DNA of 64,000 nt. Source: Tetragonia tetragonoides (taxonomy: Eukaryota; Streptophyta; Magnoliopsida; Caryophyllales; Aizoaceae). Of the stretch, positions 46,497 through 60,597 are shown in pieces (position 1 is the first letter of the stretch; each line of letters starts with the position of its first letter). The translations under genes and the position numbers were made by a program. The notes under the pieces are model-generated. The model was not told where the DNA came from and ran no database searches. It worked only from the letters and a program-made list of their open reading frames with translations. The stretch spans positions 29,177,001-29,241,000 of the forward strand of contig CM076149.1 in assembly GCA_038025085.1 (NCBI GenBank). The letters are read 5' to 3'.

Positions 46497-48000
46497 ATTT
46501 GTTGCAATGGAGGGCCGAAGCCTGAAAGAAAATTTTATTAAATTAAAGGAATGCTATGTCACTTAGAGCAGCCTACATTGTCTCCAAATAAAAAATTATT
46601 AATGTCCACAGGCGGGCTATCAAAAATAATAAAATTATTAGAACAATCAAAGCTAAAATTCGCAAGCCAGCCAGCGGCTTGGTTCGCCTCGCTAAGCATG
46701 CCTAACTCTTACTTCCCAAGTGTCTAGTAGCAAGAGTGTACGACATTGCATGATGATAAAATAGTGAGGATGCCATGTAAATGGCTCTTCTTTGAGAGCC
46801 TGAACCACAAGCTCCGAGTCTACCTCAAGGATGACTCGTACATGGCCAAGGTCTTTGGCTACAATGAGTCCTCAGAGTGCAGCAATGAGCTCAGCGCGGA
46901 AAGAAGAACACGTACTATATTTCACGGCGAAGGCTTTTATAAACACACCATAGTGGGAGCGAATGACTCCTCCTCCTTCTAATGCACCAGGATTACCACG
47001 CGAACCCTCATTTGTGTTAATTTTGATCCATCCCCCAGGTGGGGATTCCCATCTAACATTGATCTCTTCTCTTTTGCGTTTCCCAACGCCTAGACGTAAA
47101 GCACGTCTTTCATTCGCTTGCACATAGTTAGCCACTCGTGCGAGAATAAAATTGTACCTATCATGAGGAATAGTATCTCCCTCACCAAAAGCTCTCGCAT
47201 TCCGCCATCTCCATAGCCACCAGATGCAATGAGTGAAAGTACTAGCCTAGTTTTCAGAAATTGTATGCCAAATTATCATTTATCCATTCTTGAAGGCTAG
47301 ATGTGAAGAATTGATTATACCCCATGGGAGGTTGGATTTGAGCCCATATTTTAGCTGCTCTTGGGCATTCTCGAAGAACGTGAAGGCAGTCTTCATTATC
47401 TACTCCACATTCAGTGCATGTAGATGATTGGGCTAGGTGACGCTTAACCCGAGTAGCATTACATAGAAAGCTCTCATGGAGTGTGAGCCAAAGGAATGTA
47501 CAACACTTTTGAGGGGCGCGTACCTTCCAAATTTCTTTCCAAATTCGCTGAGTTCCATCATCACTGGTATCACGCATGATTTCAATAGCCGACCTCAGTG
47601 TGAAATTCCCCGAGCTTGATCCTCTCCAATACAGGTGGTCAGGACCCAGATTTTCCACTGGTTGGTGGGCCAGCTATCTTCTTGAGTGTCGCGGGTGGGA
47701 GAAGGTGAGAGAACTTCTCTCATAGTCATCCCTCTGCTCCCCACATCTCAGCAACAGTAGCATTCGAGCTCTCATCATCAATGGGTGTCATAGCTAGGTT
47801 TGCTAGTGGTTCGTTTTCTGCCCAAATATGGTACCAAAAAAGAGTTTTGGTGTCATTGCCTATAGAGGACATTGCGCCCTTTCTTAGTGTTGGAGCGCCA
47901 TGGAGGATGCTCCTCCACGTGTGTGAGCTCTCACGAACTAGTCTAAACATGTCTAGGTCATTCCGACCATTGATATTAGACAAGTATTGGGACGGGGGGA
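46497..48000 (-). pseudogene. LINE ORF2 3' remnant: zf-RVT plus RNase H
   Basis: Minus-strand order: 47983-47726 (PTLRKGAMSSIGNDTKTLFW, YHIWAENEPL), 47658-47254 zf-RVT (WKEIWKVRAPQKCCTFLWL, CTECGVDNEDCLHVLRECPR), then an RNase H domain (47135 down: WIKINTNEGSRGNPGALEGG, VILEVDSELVVQALK to about 46770). The first catalytic Asp of RNase H (KINTDG is usual) is Asn, and a stop lies in AAL-stop-GL. The 3' end runs into a (TAAA)n-like tail (46480-46500 on plus as TATTTATTTATTTATTTG). 5' truncated at about 48000. The ORF at 47781-48041 on plus is a shadow. Confidence 0.8.
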
Positions 48001-48622
48001 TGCCCCTGGTTAGTATATATGTTTGTGTTGTAGTTTTCTAAGATTTAGAATGGAGCAGTAAGTTGATTTTTATTTTATTTTTTTGAATTGGAAGATGATG
48101 TCAAAGTTCTCTCAACTAATTTCACAAAGTTGTTTTGAAAGTTGAGTTATAAATAGACTTCTCATAGTGAGCCCCATTACTCAGAATATACTGATCTTGA
48201 AATCAATATTATTATTTTTTTTAAATGTTGGAATTCTTCTAAATGAGCCCACTACTAAGCATATAATGATTTTGAATTTTATCATTTATTTTTTTGTCTT
48301 ATGTTGTAATTCATTGCGGCGACTTTGTAGGTAAATATAGGTTAAATACAAATAGTTGTATTTTTCTTTTCTTTTTTATGAACTTGAAAACTATTTCCAA
48401 TACAATGGTACAAAATTGATTTGCTGCCTTCCAAAAAAAAAAGACCTTATTATAATAATCTATGTACATGAAAAACGTGCTCTTTGAAAATTAAAATAAG
48501 ACGGCATGAAATAATACTTGAATAAAATTTATTCCTTGAATAAGGTTCTATTTATTTTATTTTTTCTTTGTATTAAAGATAATGAGTCAATGTTTTCTAA
48601 CGAAATCTTTCATATCCTTTAT
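48001..48622. other. AT-rich intergenic stretch
   Basis: No genes or clear repeats recognised. Confidence 0.6.
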
Positions 48623-48650
48623 ACTAGTTTTGAATTGCACGCAAATGCGT
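48623..48650 (-). mobile_element. Helitron 3' terminus, minus strand
   Basis: Minus strand: hairpin AACGCATTTGCGT, then GCAATTCAAAACTAGTA. A hairpin followed by CTAGT is the Helitron 3' signature. The body would extend to the right; its 5' end is not located. Confidence 0.4.
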
Positions 48651-49768
48651 TCTTTTTGTAGTCACTAAAGCTAGAAGGGGGTTTAATTTATAAGGCAAGT
48701 GCTCCATTTTCACAATCTGTTGGTCACTAGTTAAAATTATCTTCCATGTAGGGAATATAAATCCTCCTTCACCTTTCTTTGTAAGGAGGTCTCCGCCTCT
48801 ACTTGAACTCGTCAATCCATTAAAGGTGAGTTCACTTGCCCAATGCATGACATGAATCCTTGTTGCCAATAAAAGGAAAAAGAAATGTCAACTGCATTTG
48901 TTATGTGAGATATTTCTTGCTCCATTCTTAAGTTGGCTTACTCACCCGCCATAAAATTTGCGTTCTTACAACATAGCTGATAGTCTGATACATGTTATCA
49001 TATGCTATTAAGTATAAAATAAAAAAAAATTCTTATAATGTGATACATTCTGGTTCAAGCAATCTTTTTTGCATGATGAGGTGAAAATGAGGATGATTCC
49101 ACAGAGGGCTCTTTTGATGGCGGTTTATTAGTACCTATCTCTGAATCAAAACCACAATTCTTCTACACCTCTCCCGCAATCCCGATGGTGACAGCCCTTT
49201 GTATCACAGATTAGCCAGTCAGTCAACTGCTCGACTTGGTTCCTTAAGTTAAGGAGCAACCAAATTGTGGTGTATAAAAAACTACTATTTTTTTTTTTTT
49301 ATCAATATATGAGCATATTCCTCCAACTAATTAACATTGATCATATAACTATGTGGTAGTTCTCTGAATGAAATAAAAATCAAATACATAAGGCCTATTG
49401 TAGGACACTAAAAAGGTAAAATACAGGTAACATACTTGGCTTTGTCAAACCGTGCTGTACCACTAAACTGAAGTGTCCAGAAAAAGCACACAGCTAGCTT
49501 AAGGTGAAATAAGGAAAGTAGAACATAGAAGGTTTTGAATACCATTTTAGCATGATTCATCCTATACACGAATTGATGAAACATTGGCAAGATAAATTCT
49601 GACAAATATTATAAATAGGGAGACTGGAGAGTGAGGGGGATGAAGCATTGTAGTAAAGTAGATGATGAGTAGACTGTGTTCATAAGTTTTAAGAACAAAC
49701 AAAAATAGTTACATCTTTATGATTGGTAATTGATAGGTTATTTATAACATTAATATGTAATCTTGGGA
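48651..49768. other. Gene-free stretch
   Basis: Possibly the body of the minus-strand Helitron. No ORF with coding character. Confidence 0.5.
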
Positions 49769-49770
49769 TA

Positions 49771-49929
49771 TCCTTCCTTCGTCTCTCTTATATCTTCTTA
49801 TTTGAATTTTTGAGTCAAAATTTATAAATTTTGACTATTGATTTGTATAATAAAAGTTATTAATGGTCAAAGTATCACCTTGGAGACTATACAAAGTCAA
49901 ATGAGAAGATATAAGAGGGACAGAGAGAG
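49771..49929. mobile_element. Stowaway MITE, 159 bp
   Basis: TCCTTCCTTCGTCTCTCTTA at the left and TAAGAGGGACAGAGAGAG at the right are inverted repeats. Internal TGAGTCAAAATTTATAAATT matches the family copy at 4995-5607. The TA duplication is at 49769-49770 and 49930-49931. Confidence 0.85.
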
Positions 49930-50266
49930 TATATATATATGGGCATTATAAGACATGAGCTGCAAACCTGCTATTATTAATGCTTTCGCATCATGGATTT
50001 TCTAGTTTAAGTAATTCAATACTATAGATTAGACATGTGGTGCTAGGATACTATTATATTTTGACTACAATACATAGATTAAACTTATTACCATATTTGC
50101 TTTACAAATGATCAGACCCTTTAAAGATTAACTGGGAGAATAACAAAAGGCGGAGCAACCAAACATTGAAATTATTAATTCAAAAAATTAAAAACGTCAC
50201 TGATTTCTTTACTGAAATAGTCAATGCCAGAGACACTTCAATGCATTGCCTAAATATATCTATCTA

Positions 50267-50771
50267 TATCTATATACTAATACTAAAGAGGCTGCCAAAG
50301 AAAATAAAACTTGGCCATGTGTCAATTTCTCATTAGTTTGGCCACGTGTCAATTTCTCATGAATTTGGCCATGTGTCTCGAAAAAAAAAATTAAAAAGAA
50401 TTCTGAGTCCCACAAAAGAGGGTGGTTCCAAAAAATATTTCACTAACTAACATTTAAATTACAAAAGTAAAAAATTTAGATTCCCACAAAAAAGAGCAGT
50501 TCCATAAAAATAGCACACTAACTTAAAAAAAAAAATTACGTTTGCCAATGAAAAAAGAAAAATAACATTAAACTGTTCTTTAAAATAAAAATAAAAGATT
50601 AAAACAAAACAAAATCACGTTTCCTCAATAGAAGAAAAATAAACCTCCAGCTATTTGCAAATGCCTAATTTTAAGGAACTATATATTGTATTTTAGAAAT
50701 GTTTTAAGTTTTAATTTCTAGAGTAATTATCTCTCCCATAATTTATCTCCCTTCAACCGTCTATAGCATAT
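50267..50771 (+). mobile_element. Helitron-like 5' end region
   Basis: Starts TCTATATCTATATACTAATA + CTAAAGAGGCTGCC, typical of plant Helitron 5' ends (TC + AT-rich + AAGAGGC). TTGGCCATGTGTCAATTTCT is repeated nearby with one-base changes. The 3' end was not found; the solo LTR at 50772 may sit inside it. Confidence 0.45.
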
Positions 50772-52313
50772 TGTAGGCTACCGTATTTTTCTCCCCTCTT
50801 TCCGCGTGTCTTCCCTCGATCCTCTTTCGGGGCTCGGGTTTCCGGACAGTCTGGGAGAGGGCGTTGGTGTTCGATTTTCGTGAATCTTTGAGTGGGAATG
50901 CACGTAGAGATTTATGTACCAAGGACGTGATTAAAATTGTCGGAAGTCGCCACCAAATTTTAAGGTAATTTGGAAACCTTGAAGGTCAAGTCGATAATCT
51001 AGAAAGACGTCAACTCAACTCATGTGCACACCAATCCCTATTGGGGAAATCGACTTCATAAATAAGTTCGGGGCGTAGGTACGAGTTAGGAAAGTGTTAG
51101 GCACCCAACTCGCCCGTTGATAACAACGGCCTTTACTAATCGATTCAATATAATTATTAGTGCTACGGTTCCAAACAAGGTTCAATTAATCCAAATTCCT
51201 AGTTTTAACAAGTGGGTTGAACAAGGAATATTATTGTGACCACTTTTAACAACTTATCAAATTACATGCTTTTAATGCTAAAAAACGATAAATATGCTAA
51301 AACCGGCAAGTTAGAGGACAAACACATAATTTATCCACCAATCCACAAACAAAGCATGATTCATTCATTAGAAAAGCAATAAATAACAAAATAAAAAGCA
51401 TTCATTCATCCATTAATTAGGCTTAATACAAGCCCTTTTGCTCAAAACGCGCCATGCATGTACATATCACATAAACCAAAAACATTAGTAATAACAAGCA
51501 ATATAAATATTATTAAAAACCCTCATGTTGGATTACATGGATGCTCACAATGAACTTATTGGGTTATATTGCTTGAATTCATGCTCTTGATGAAGTGTGA
51601 AGGTTTATTTTGTGGTGCTAGGGCTAACCCTAAAGAAGGAGTAGAATAAGAATTTAGGGTTTAATATGAGAGAGAGAGAATGTCCAACTTGAGAGAGAAA
51701 CTGCCAACCTAAAATTCCCAACTTCTTAGAGAGAATGTCCAACCTCTTCAACTTAACCCTAAGGTTTGTTTTTATAGAAGAGGGGGAGCTGCCAGGGTTT
51801 GACACGGAAATCAAATGGGCCTCAAATTTGCCATCCGCGAGAAAAGGTCCAGGCGGCCATACAGCTAGGCCGAGCGGCCAAACCGACAGGACAAGCGGTC
51901 AAGCCGCTTGGCAAGCGGCACAGCCACTTGAGCCCAAGCGTGGCCACTTGGACCCGGAGCGGCATGCCTGTATAGGTGCCTGACGTGTTTTTCACGCGGG
52001 GGAGGCTCTTCCGAGGGGCTCCACGCGGGATTGACAGAGCTCCCTTGTTTGACCAAGGGTTGACTCATGGGTTTGGGTTCCCTTTTGGGCCCTTAGGTTC
52101 AAAGAGGCTTATCTCTCAGTTTTGGACTCCAACTGAATTGAGTCCAACTGGTTTGGATCACTTGTACAAAAGGCTTCCACTGGTTAATTCAAATGAACTG
52201 GGCTAATCATTAGAGCAATTATTCTCGCAACCCAAGTTTGAGCAAAATCCAATCCTTTCATCATCAGGTTTTTACGGGGACTTATTATAGACACAATTTT
52301 AGGTGTCTACACA
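50772..52313 (-). mobile_element. Solo LTR (Ty3/gypsy-like), 1542 bp
   Basis: Bounded by TGTAGGC... and ...GTGTCTACA (TGTAG/CTACA ends), with a 5-bp target duplication CATAT on both sides (50767-50771 and 52314-52318). Minus orientation is supported by a CTATAAA box (51771-51777, minus) and by GGTGGCGACTTCC near the downstream end, as in U5 of Tat/Ogre-like gypsy LTRs. AGCGGCC-type repeats lie at 51849-51965 (U3). No internal region or second LTR remains. The ORFs inside are not genes. Confidence 0.85.
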
Positions 52314-52519
52314 TATTTCAAATTTCTCGCCTAAAATGTAAATAATAATAAAAACCATTACAACCACATTACACCCACGTCTACGTTTTTGCCTGAGAAA
52401 ATAATGGAGAAAAGGTGAAAAACTCTCAACTTCTCTTCCCATTCAAACTGTAGTTGCTTAACAACGTTTTCCACTCTTTACTCACCTAATCCTCTCTACT
52501 ACTCCCAACTCCCAATAAT

Positions 52520-52527
52520 TATAAAAG
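52520..52527 (+). promoter_or_regulatory. TATA box
   Basis: TATAAAAG followed by GGGAAAA, about 200 bp upstream of the ATG at 52718 and followed by a CT-rich leader. Confidence 0.55.
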
Positions 52528-52717
52528 GGGAAAAAATATCAATAGATGCTCTTTTCTTTTCCTACTGTTCTCAGTTCACTTCTCATTTCTCAATTTCTCC
52601 TTCTCTATATCTGCCTCGAATTTGATTTATTTAATTTATTTTGGATCCAAGATTTGCTTTTAACTTTGTTCATAGGTATCAATCGTTTGGTAACTTCCAT
52701 AATCGAGAGTGAAGATC

Positions 52718-54240
52718 ATGGTGAAGGCAACAGTTGAGGAAGTTCCCGCAAAGGGCCACGATTTGTGGATTTCTGGTAATATTTCTCAAATCGAAATTTT
52801 GTGTTTGATAGCCACATTCTACTTTTAATTTTAGCTAAATTCTCAGATGGGAAAACAATGAAAATGAAAAGAAGAAAAGGAACGTCATCGTAGAGTTTCA
52901 CATTGTATCCCTCCTACAAATCATTCATTTGGGTTTTAATTGCCTTGCTTTTAATTTCATTTAACCAAACTTGACATATTTTTCACATCTTGATCTAGGT
53001 ATCAGCTAACGTTTCTTCCCGCAATATTTTGTCTTTTTTAGCTAGTAATTAACAAGCTTAATGTTTTAGATTTTGTGAGTGTTTTCTGAGTATATGAGGT
53101 TAACAAAGTTTTAGTCTCTTAATTGTTTAGAGGCAACACAAAGTGCTATTCAGTGGCATATATATCTCCAAAAACAATAGTTTCTTATCTCTGGGTTGAA
53201 TGAGCTGAAAGAATCGTCGCAAAGCTGAAAAAAAGCATTTTGTACTTTTTTAGTCTAGCTCCCGTAGTGTAACCTTTTTCCCTTCCACAAGACCGAGACG
53301 AGGCAGTGGAAATTCTCCATTCTCCCATCATTTAGGGGGGGAAAGGTGAGGACACAATGAGATTCCTTGCGCTCAACCGTAATAATTTTCGAACGTCCCG
53401 ATTGGATCTTATTTTGATTTTCTTTTCACCAGCCACCACATCTGTGGATCCCACCAAATCATTAAACCTGGCGGTTGATCGCTCTTTGAGGACCTTCGAA
53501 TCAAAAGTGAGGCGTATTATACCCTTCCAAATTTCATTCTATTGGAGCGTGTCGTTCAGCCTTAAGAGTCTACAAGCTAAGTTTTTCTCATTTCAGTGCT
53601 CGAGCTTGAGCTGATGTTAGCTCAAGGGGCTTTTAGTCTTTTGATTATAGTAGAGGGCAAGCCCATAGTCGAGAGTCTGTTTATAGTCGCGACTGTTGTC
53701 ATAGTCAACAAGGGCGTTTAGGCTTCCAGGAAAAAAACTTCGAATTGGGAGCGATCCTCCCGGTGAACTGACGGTAAACTAGCAACTAGGAAAGAAAAGC
53801 GTTTTAGATAAGTTTACAGAATGACAATTGGAGTGAATGTGATATGGCAACAGTCAGAAAGAAAGAAGCTGCTCACTCTGCTTTACCGAGAAAGGGAACA
53901 AAAGAGAGGCGAACGACCCGGCGAAGCAAACCTGAAACACTTCGAACAATAAGATTAAAGGCCACCTATCGGTAGCCGACTTTAAGTCAAAAGAGTCAAA
54001 AGTCTGCATGCCAACTAATAGATCAAGCGGTTTGGTCTGATTAAAAGTACAGTTCATCAGTAATGTGCAGGTAACTTTATTTGTTATTATTGTGCAGCTT
54101 ATAATAAGGATTCTTTGCTTCAAGAAATACTCATCAGAAGCTTTTGGTATTTTATGGAGCTTAATAGTGATGAATCTTCAAATGGTAGCAAACGAGGAGA
54201 TGCTGGATGTTTATTCGGTGTTCAAGATAGTACTGAATAG
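52718..54240 (+). CDS. Candidate two-exon 66-aa protein, unknown
   Basis: Exon 1 52718-52775 (MVKATVEEVPAKGHDLWIS) ends TTCTG|GTAATA, a good donor in phase 1. The acceptor TTATTATTGTGCAG at 54097 opens exon 2 (54098-54240) in the matching phase: AYNKDSLLQEILIRSF, WYFMELNSDESSN, ending DSTE-stop. A TATA box and CT-rich leader precede it. I do not recognise the protein. Downstream, 54241-54400 repeats part of exon 2 (AGCTTTTGGTRKTTTA...GGARCTTAATA). The alternative is that only exon 1 belongs to a real gene and the rest was displaced by the intronic insertion. Confidence 0.35.
53230..54060. mobile_element. Block resembling plant mitochondrial DNA (possible NUMT)
   Basis: This block is less AT-rich than its flanks and has the texture of plant mitochondrial intergenic DNA (GGGAGCGATCCTCCCGGTGA; CGAACGACCCGGCGAAGC; AAGCCCATAGTCGAGAGTCT). 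It has no plant transposon ends. The 85-aa ORF at 53357-53614 is unrecognised and may be a chance mitochondrial frame. The call rests on impression, not an alignment. Confidence 0.35.
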
Positions 54241-54403
54241 TGATGATCTTCAAAAAAGCTTTTGGTGGTTTAAGGAACTTAATAATGAGACACTGTTGTT
54301 GAGTAATATCATGATTATAGACTCCCACATTGTAAAGTTTCATGCCTTCAAGTTTGCTCCAGATTTGTTGAAATTACATGTAGTAGCCATGACCTCAGTT
54401 TAG

Positions 54404-55449
54404 AGTGATTCAATGAATAACTATTCTCAAAGGGTAATAACTTCCGTTTGAAAATTAGATGTCAGTCTTGAAGCATTTCTAATTCTTAATTACTGTGAGT
54501 TTTTTTTTTTTTGGGGGATGTACTGTTGAGTATTGACCGTGATTGTGAGCTTTGTAAATTTTTAAAATACTAAATCGCTATGTGGTTAGAGAAATAAATG
54601 TGGATGTTATCAGTTTCCTAAAAGGGGGTTAGTAACTAGCAAGGCAAACATTGTATATTCTCATCTATAATTGCCATGGCTAATAGTTGTCTATTAGCTA
54701 CCACTACATGGGATATTATACCAAAACAACTATTAATTCGACAAGTAATATTTACTGGGGGTTGCTTAATGTAAATCACAAAATTACTCAATGCAATTTT
54801 TTTTCCCATAATACCCCTAATCATTTTCTCACCCTTGTTCACTCTCCCTCTTTTCTCTCTCCTGGTTCTCCATTTCTCATAACTTGTAATATTGTGATCC
54901 AGCCAGAACTGGGTGGTGGTGGGGCTAGTGGTCAAGGAGAGAGTCGCCGGCATGGGTGAGGATGCATGAGGAGAGAGAAACCGTCGCCGTAGGGGTTGGG
55001 GTTGGGTCGAGCGTCAGCAGGGAAAATGGGTGCGGGATTCAACGCTCGTGGGGGTGACGCCGGGTAGGGGTGGCCGACGGAGGCTAGGGCGCATCTGAAT
55101 TGACGGGGGTTGGGGCGATCTAAACCATGGTGGGGTAGGGCTGGGCGGAGGAGGCTGACCGTGGTGGGTGGGGATGGGGCGGAGGACCGTGGTGGGTGAG
55201 GCTGGGCGGTCCGCCGGGATTTGGTTTTTGTTTTTTCTCTTCTAACTTTTTGTTTTTATTTTTGAAATTTGTTTATTTTTTTAATCAATGAACATCAATT
55301 TTATCCAAATTTTGGTTTTGATCAAAAGGAATTATCTATGTCAATTGATTAGTTAGAGTTTAAGTTTCTTTTCAATGAATAGAATGAATATAATAATAGA
55401 GATTATTTCTCAGAGAAAAACAGTAAGAGGGAGAAAGCTGGTTTGCAAC
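54404..55449. other. No gene; GGTGGGG-rich island
   Basis: 54830-55220 has a CT tract then G-rich sequence with GGTGGTGGGG and repeated GGTGGGTGGGG/GGGCGGAGGA units. It resembles, inverted, the C-rich island at 62750-63330. No coding region supported. Confidence 0.6.
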
Positions 55450-55452
55450 TAA

Positions 55453-55614
55453 GGCCCTGTTCTCTTCAACGGAATGGTGCGGGACGGTGAGGAACGGAAC
55501 GGAACGGAACGACGCGGTGTGGATAATTCAAAAATATGTGAGACAAAATGAAGTACAGAATGCGGCGCGAAACGGAACGGAATGCAGCATGGAATCGACG
55601 AAAAGAACAGGGCC
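55453..55614. mobile_element. Harbinger-type MITE, 162 bp
   Basis: GGCCCTGTTCTCTTCAACGG at the left and CGACGAAAAGAACAGGGCC at the right. The interior is rich in GGAACGGAACG. The 3-bp TAA duplication is at 55450-55452 and 55615-55617. Confidence 0.85.
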
Positions 55615-55617
55615 TAA

Positions 55618-57330
55618 AAAGATATTCTAGGAAGTATTATGTCAAAAAGATTTGCGTTCAGTAATTTAGGATTTTACGTTAAGCAATTCCGTATTTATTT
55701 ACAAATTAATGATGATCAATGTATTTCTATTACGTCATACCTAATTGGGTATTATGTACTAACAAAACAACTACTACTATTGGCACCTGTAGTTATTTCA
55801 GGTCAATATAGTTGCCTTTGTATCACATGGTAATAAAACAACACCTCACATAAGAGATTTTGTTATCTATTACCCTATAAAAGTAGGCTATTAATTATGT
55901 ACTCGTCAATAATTTTGTATGTAGATAATATCTCGTTATGTATGGCGTAGTAGGAAAACGTGGATGATCATCAATGATGTTAGATTTTTTTGACACAAAA
56001 TGGCTACTATATATATGTATGAACTTGTCAGTTATTATTTATAGTAATTTTAGCTATTTTGTGTTTAAATAACATCTTGCAAGCAATGATGTAATAGATA
56101 AACGTGTGATTATGAAGGTGTAAGAAGTAGTTGTATTAATTCTATGGCTACAACTGTAACCATTTATGTATCTATTATCAGATGCACGAAGGAGACTATC
56201 AATATTGTTACATGGTAACAAGTAAAAGACACGCAAAACCCCTATCTAACTCCTGAAAATTACGAAAGTTCTCATGTAGAAATTGTCAATCCTTTAGGAG
56301 TGATTACTTAGTATCATTGGTATTAATCATACTTACTAAGTTAGGTTTAAAATCATGATATCTAATATTAGACGACTATGCTTCTAATCCAATGAATTTG
56401 AATTAACCGTGTACAAAAAACTTATTGATGATATATATGATACTTAAAGATAATTCGATTAAATGAATTTGAACCAACCATATGCTATGTAATTAATGTA
56501 AAATAAAATAAATGTGATATTTATAAACAATAATAAATAATAGATAATATATTATGGGTTCGTTATCTTTTATCCTATTAAAATAGGTTATTAATTATGT
56601 ACATGTCAGCTTTTTTGTGTTTACTTAATATCTCGCTACGTATGGTGTAATAGAAAAACGTTGAACATCATCAATTTTGTTTGGTGTTTTTAACCCAAAA
56701 CGGCTATTACATATGAACTTCTCAGTTATTATTTTTAACTTTTTGTTATTTTTTATTTAGATAATATCTCGTTGGCTATGGAAAAATAGATAAATGTGTT
56801 ATTATGAAGGTGATAACAAGTAGTTTTGTTGATTCTACGACTACAAGTCTGCTACTATAATTACTTATAGATCTATTATCATGTGCACGAATGCAACTAC
56901 ATTAATCCAAAGTTGATACCAGTCCTACAATATTAGTCCACCACTAACGGTGTTAAAATTCCATTGTTTGTTTGATGAGGTGGGGAGATGGGTACAGATA
57001 CGGATACGGTATACTACATATCTAAAAAAATAGGATACGGATACGTATAATGATTAAACAATATAATATGTAAAAATGATTTTTTTTCTCAGAAATGTAG
57101 GCACTAAATCTTAAAATAACTAAGAAAATTAGAATCAAAACAATTCAAACATCTTTTCGTAGGTGTATTTTACAATTTTTAAGGTGAAAAATAGATAAGC
57201 TATGTAAACATGTCTAAAAATTACCGATCAAGTATTCTCAAGTATCGGACAAGTATCCTACAAGTATCGGTATCCTAGAAGTATGGGATACGAGATACTG
57301 CACATTTAAGAAGTATCGGTGCAACGGAGC
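55618..57330. repeat. AT-rich diverged repeats, partly inverse of 57331-58850
   Basis: Segments near 55920-55985, 56625-56690 and 56745-56790 share ATATCTCGTTATGTATGG and AAAACGTTGANCATCATCAA. These are inverse-related to the GATGATCATCAACGTTTT block of the downstream tandem units. A GTATCGG/GGATACG-rich patch lies at 56995-57330. No gene seen. Confidence 0.5.
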
Positions 57331-58848
<1,518 letters not shown>

Positions 58849-60597
58849 ATAGTGACCAATTTAAATAGGTGACCCTAAATAAGTTAGAAGTGACCCTATA
58901 AAAGTTTATCCACCAAACACTTTTGGTATGGAGGAGCATCCCAATCGAAGCTCGTACTCTCCAACAAGTTTCAACTCAACATTCAGTCATTCCTTCTCAT
59001 AACGCCGATAAGGCTTCTTAAAGGTATTTCCACAGTTGTGGTAAACAACAATAGGCATCATAGTTGCTCATGCTCTACTACACCGTTAGTGTCTGTCTCT
59101 GTCTTCTTTCCTTTTGAGCTAAAACTCGTAGTTTTTTTATGTAGTTATTATTTGAGTGTGTATATATTATATCACAAACAAATTTATAAGACGGTGTGTT
59201 CGTAAATTTTAGTGAGACGATGTTCACATTTAAGTGAAATAAGGATTATGGACTCATTGTTCATACAAAGTGACCCTTATATTTTTAAATAGTGAACCAA
59301 TCACTATAAGAGATAAGTAGACGATCAAAATAAAAAATAAAAAAGATAAAATCAAACGAAAAAGAAGTAGATAAGATCAAAAAGAAAAAAGAACTACATC
59401 AATATACCTTATCACTGATCTTTTACTTCTTGACCCAAAAACTTAATCACACTTCTAGAGTTCTAGTCCCAATATATTTCCTTGATGTCCATACCACTCT
59501 CACTATGTAGCCACCGTGTTTGCCAGTCCTAAAAAAAAAAATACATTAATCAATTGATTATCATCTTCTTTATTTTCTTATCATTGATCATCATCTTTAT
59601 TAGCTCATCTTTTTAGTCCCCTGTTTCACAGCCCCTTTCTCTCATCCTCTGTTACAAACCTTAAACAATTTGTATTGCAATTCCTGTCACTCTCCCACCA
59701 AGCACGGTAATTACCTTCATGTCACTCGGGGTTTATCCTCTTACAATGCTTTCTTCCATATTTCGCTAGAGGTATCATTGCTTGGAGTTGGTATCGTCGC
59801 CATTATTTTTCTCCCTCCCCACTTCCACTACCGCTCACTCTCCTATCTCTCTCTTCCTCTATTTCGGCACCTCTCTCTCTCCTTCCCTGTTTCACGGCCT
59901 TTCTTTCCTCCCCTGTTTCACCACTTTTCTCTCTCCTCCCCCTTTGTTCCTCAATCCCACCAACGTCGGCAATGGAGCATCCACCTTCTGGCATAAGTTA
60001 TAGCACTTTGGCAGATTGATCTATGCTATCACATATTATACAATTTGATAATGAAACTGAAAAGTCCCATTGATACAAAATTTCTTGTTTTTCAAAATAA
60101 TTTAAAAGTCCCATTGATGGTGAGATAATACGATTCTATGGTGAGACAATACAAAGCAATGAGTAAAACCCAAAGATATGGTAGCCGGTTACCACATATC
60201 AATTACTTTTTGGCTCAAATAATACCATTGTCTGGCACAAATATACAACTCACTATGATGATACATCATATCTATGGGTCACATGTACTAAAATTAATGT
60301 GAGCATTTATCGGTTAAAGGATTTGGGCTCAAAGTAACACTGTCGCGCGTGTTGCTCTCGAAATTCGCACTACTCTCCTAACGCGTTTCACGCTCTACCT
60401 TTATTCTACCGCAGGGTAGAATAGAAGAATTGAAGTATTGAAAGCCCTCTTCCTTGATTACTTTAAATGAACATTTCTTAGTTCATTCAGCAACGCCAAA
60501 GCAATTTAATCAAAAGTTGATTACCTAACAAAAAGTAGTTTTGAATTACGAATACTAAAAAAACGGAACTGATGATTATTCATAATTTGGTAAGAGT
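58849..60597. other. Gene-free stretch
   Basis: Contains a few GTGACCCT/GGGTCACTT-like motifs (58855-58895, 59267-59275) and CACTCGGGGTTTATCC at 59722, echoing the tandem unit. CT-rich at 59800-59990; the ORFs there are composition artefacts. Confidence 0.6.

Noticed and set aside
53357..53614. 85-aa ORF as a plant gene
   Set aside because: No recognisable domain; lies wholly in the mitochondrial-like block and has no promoter or splice context.
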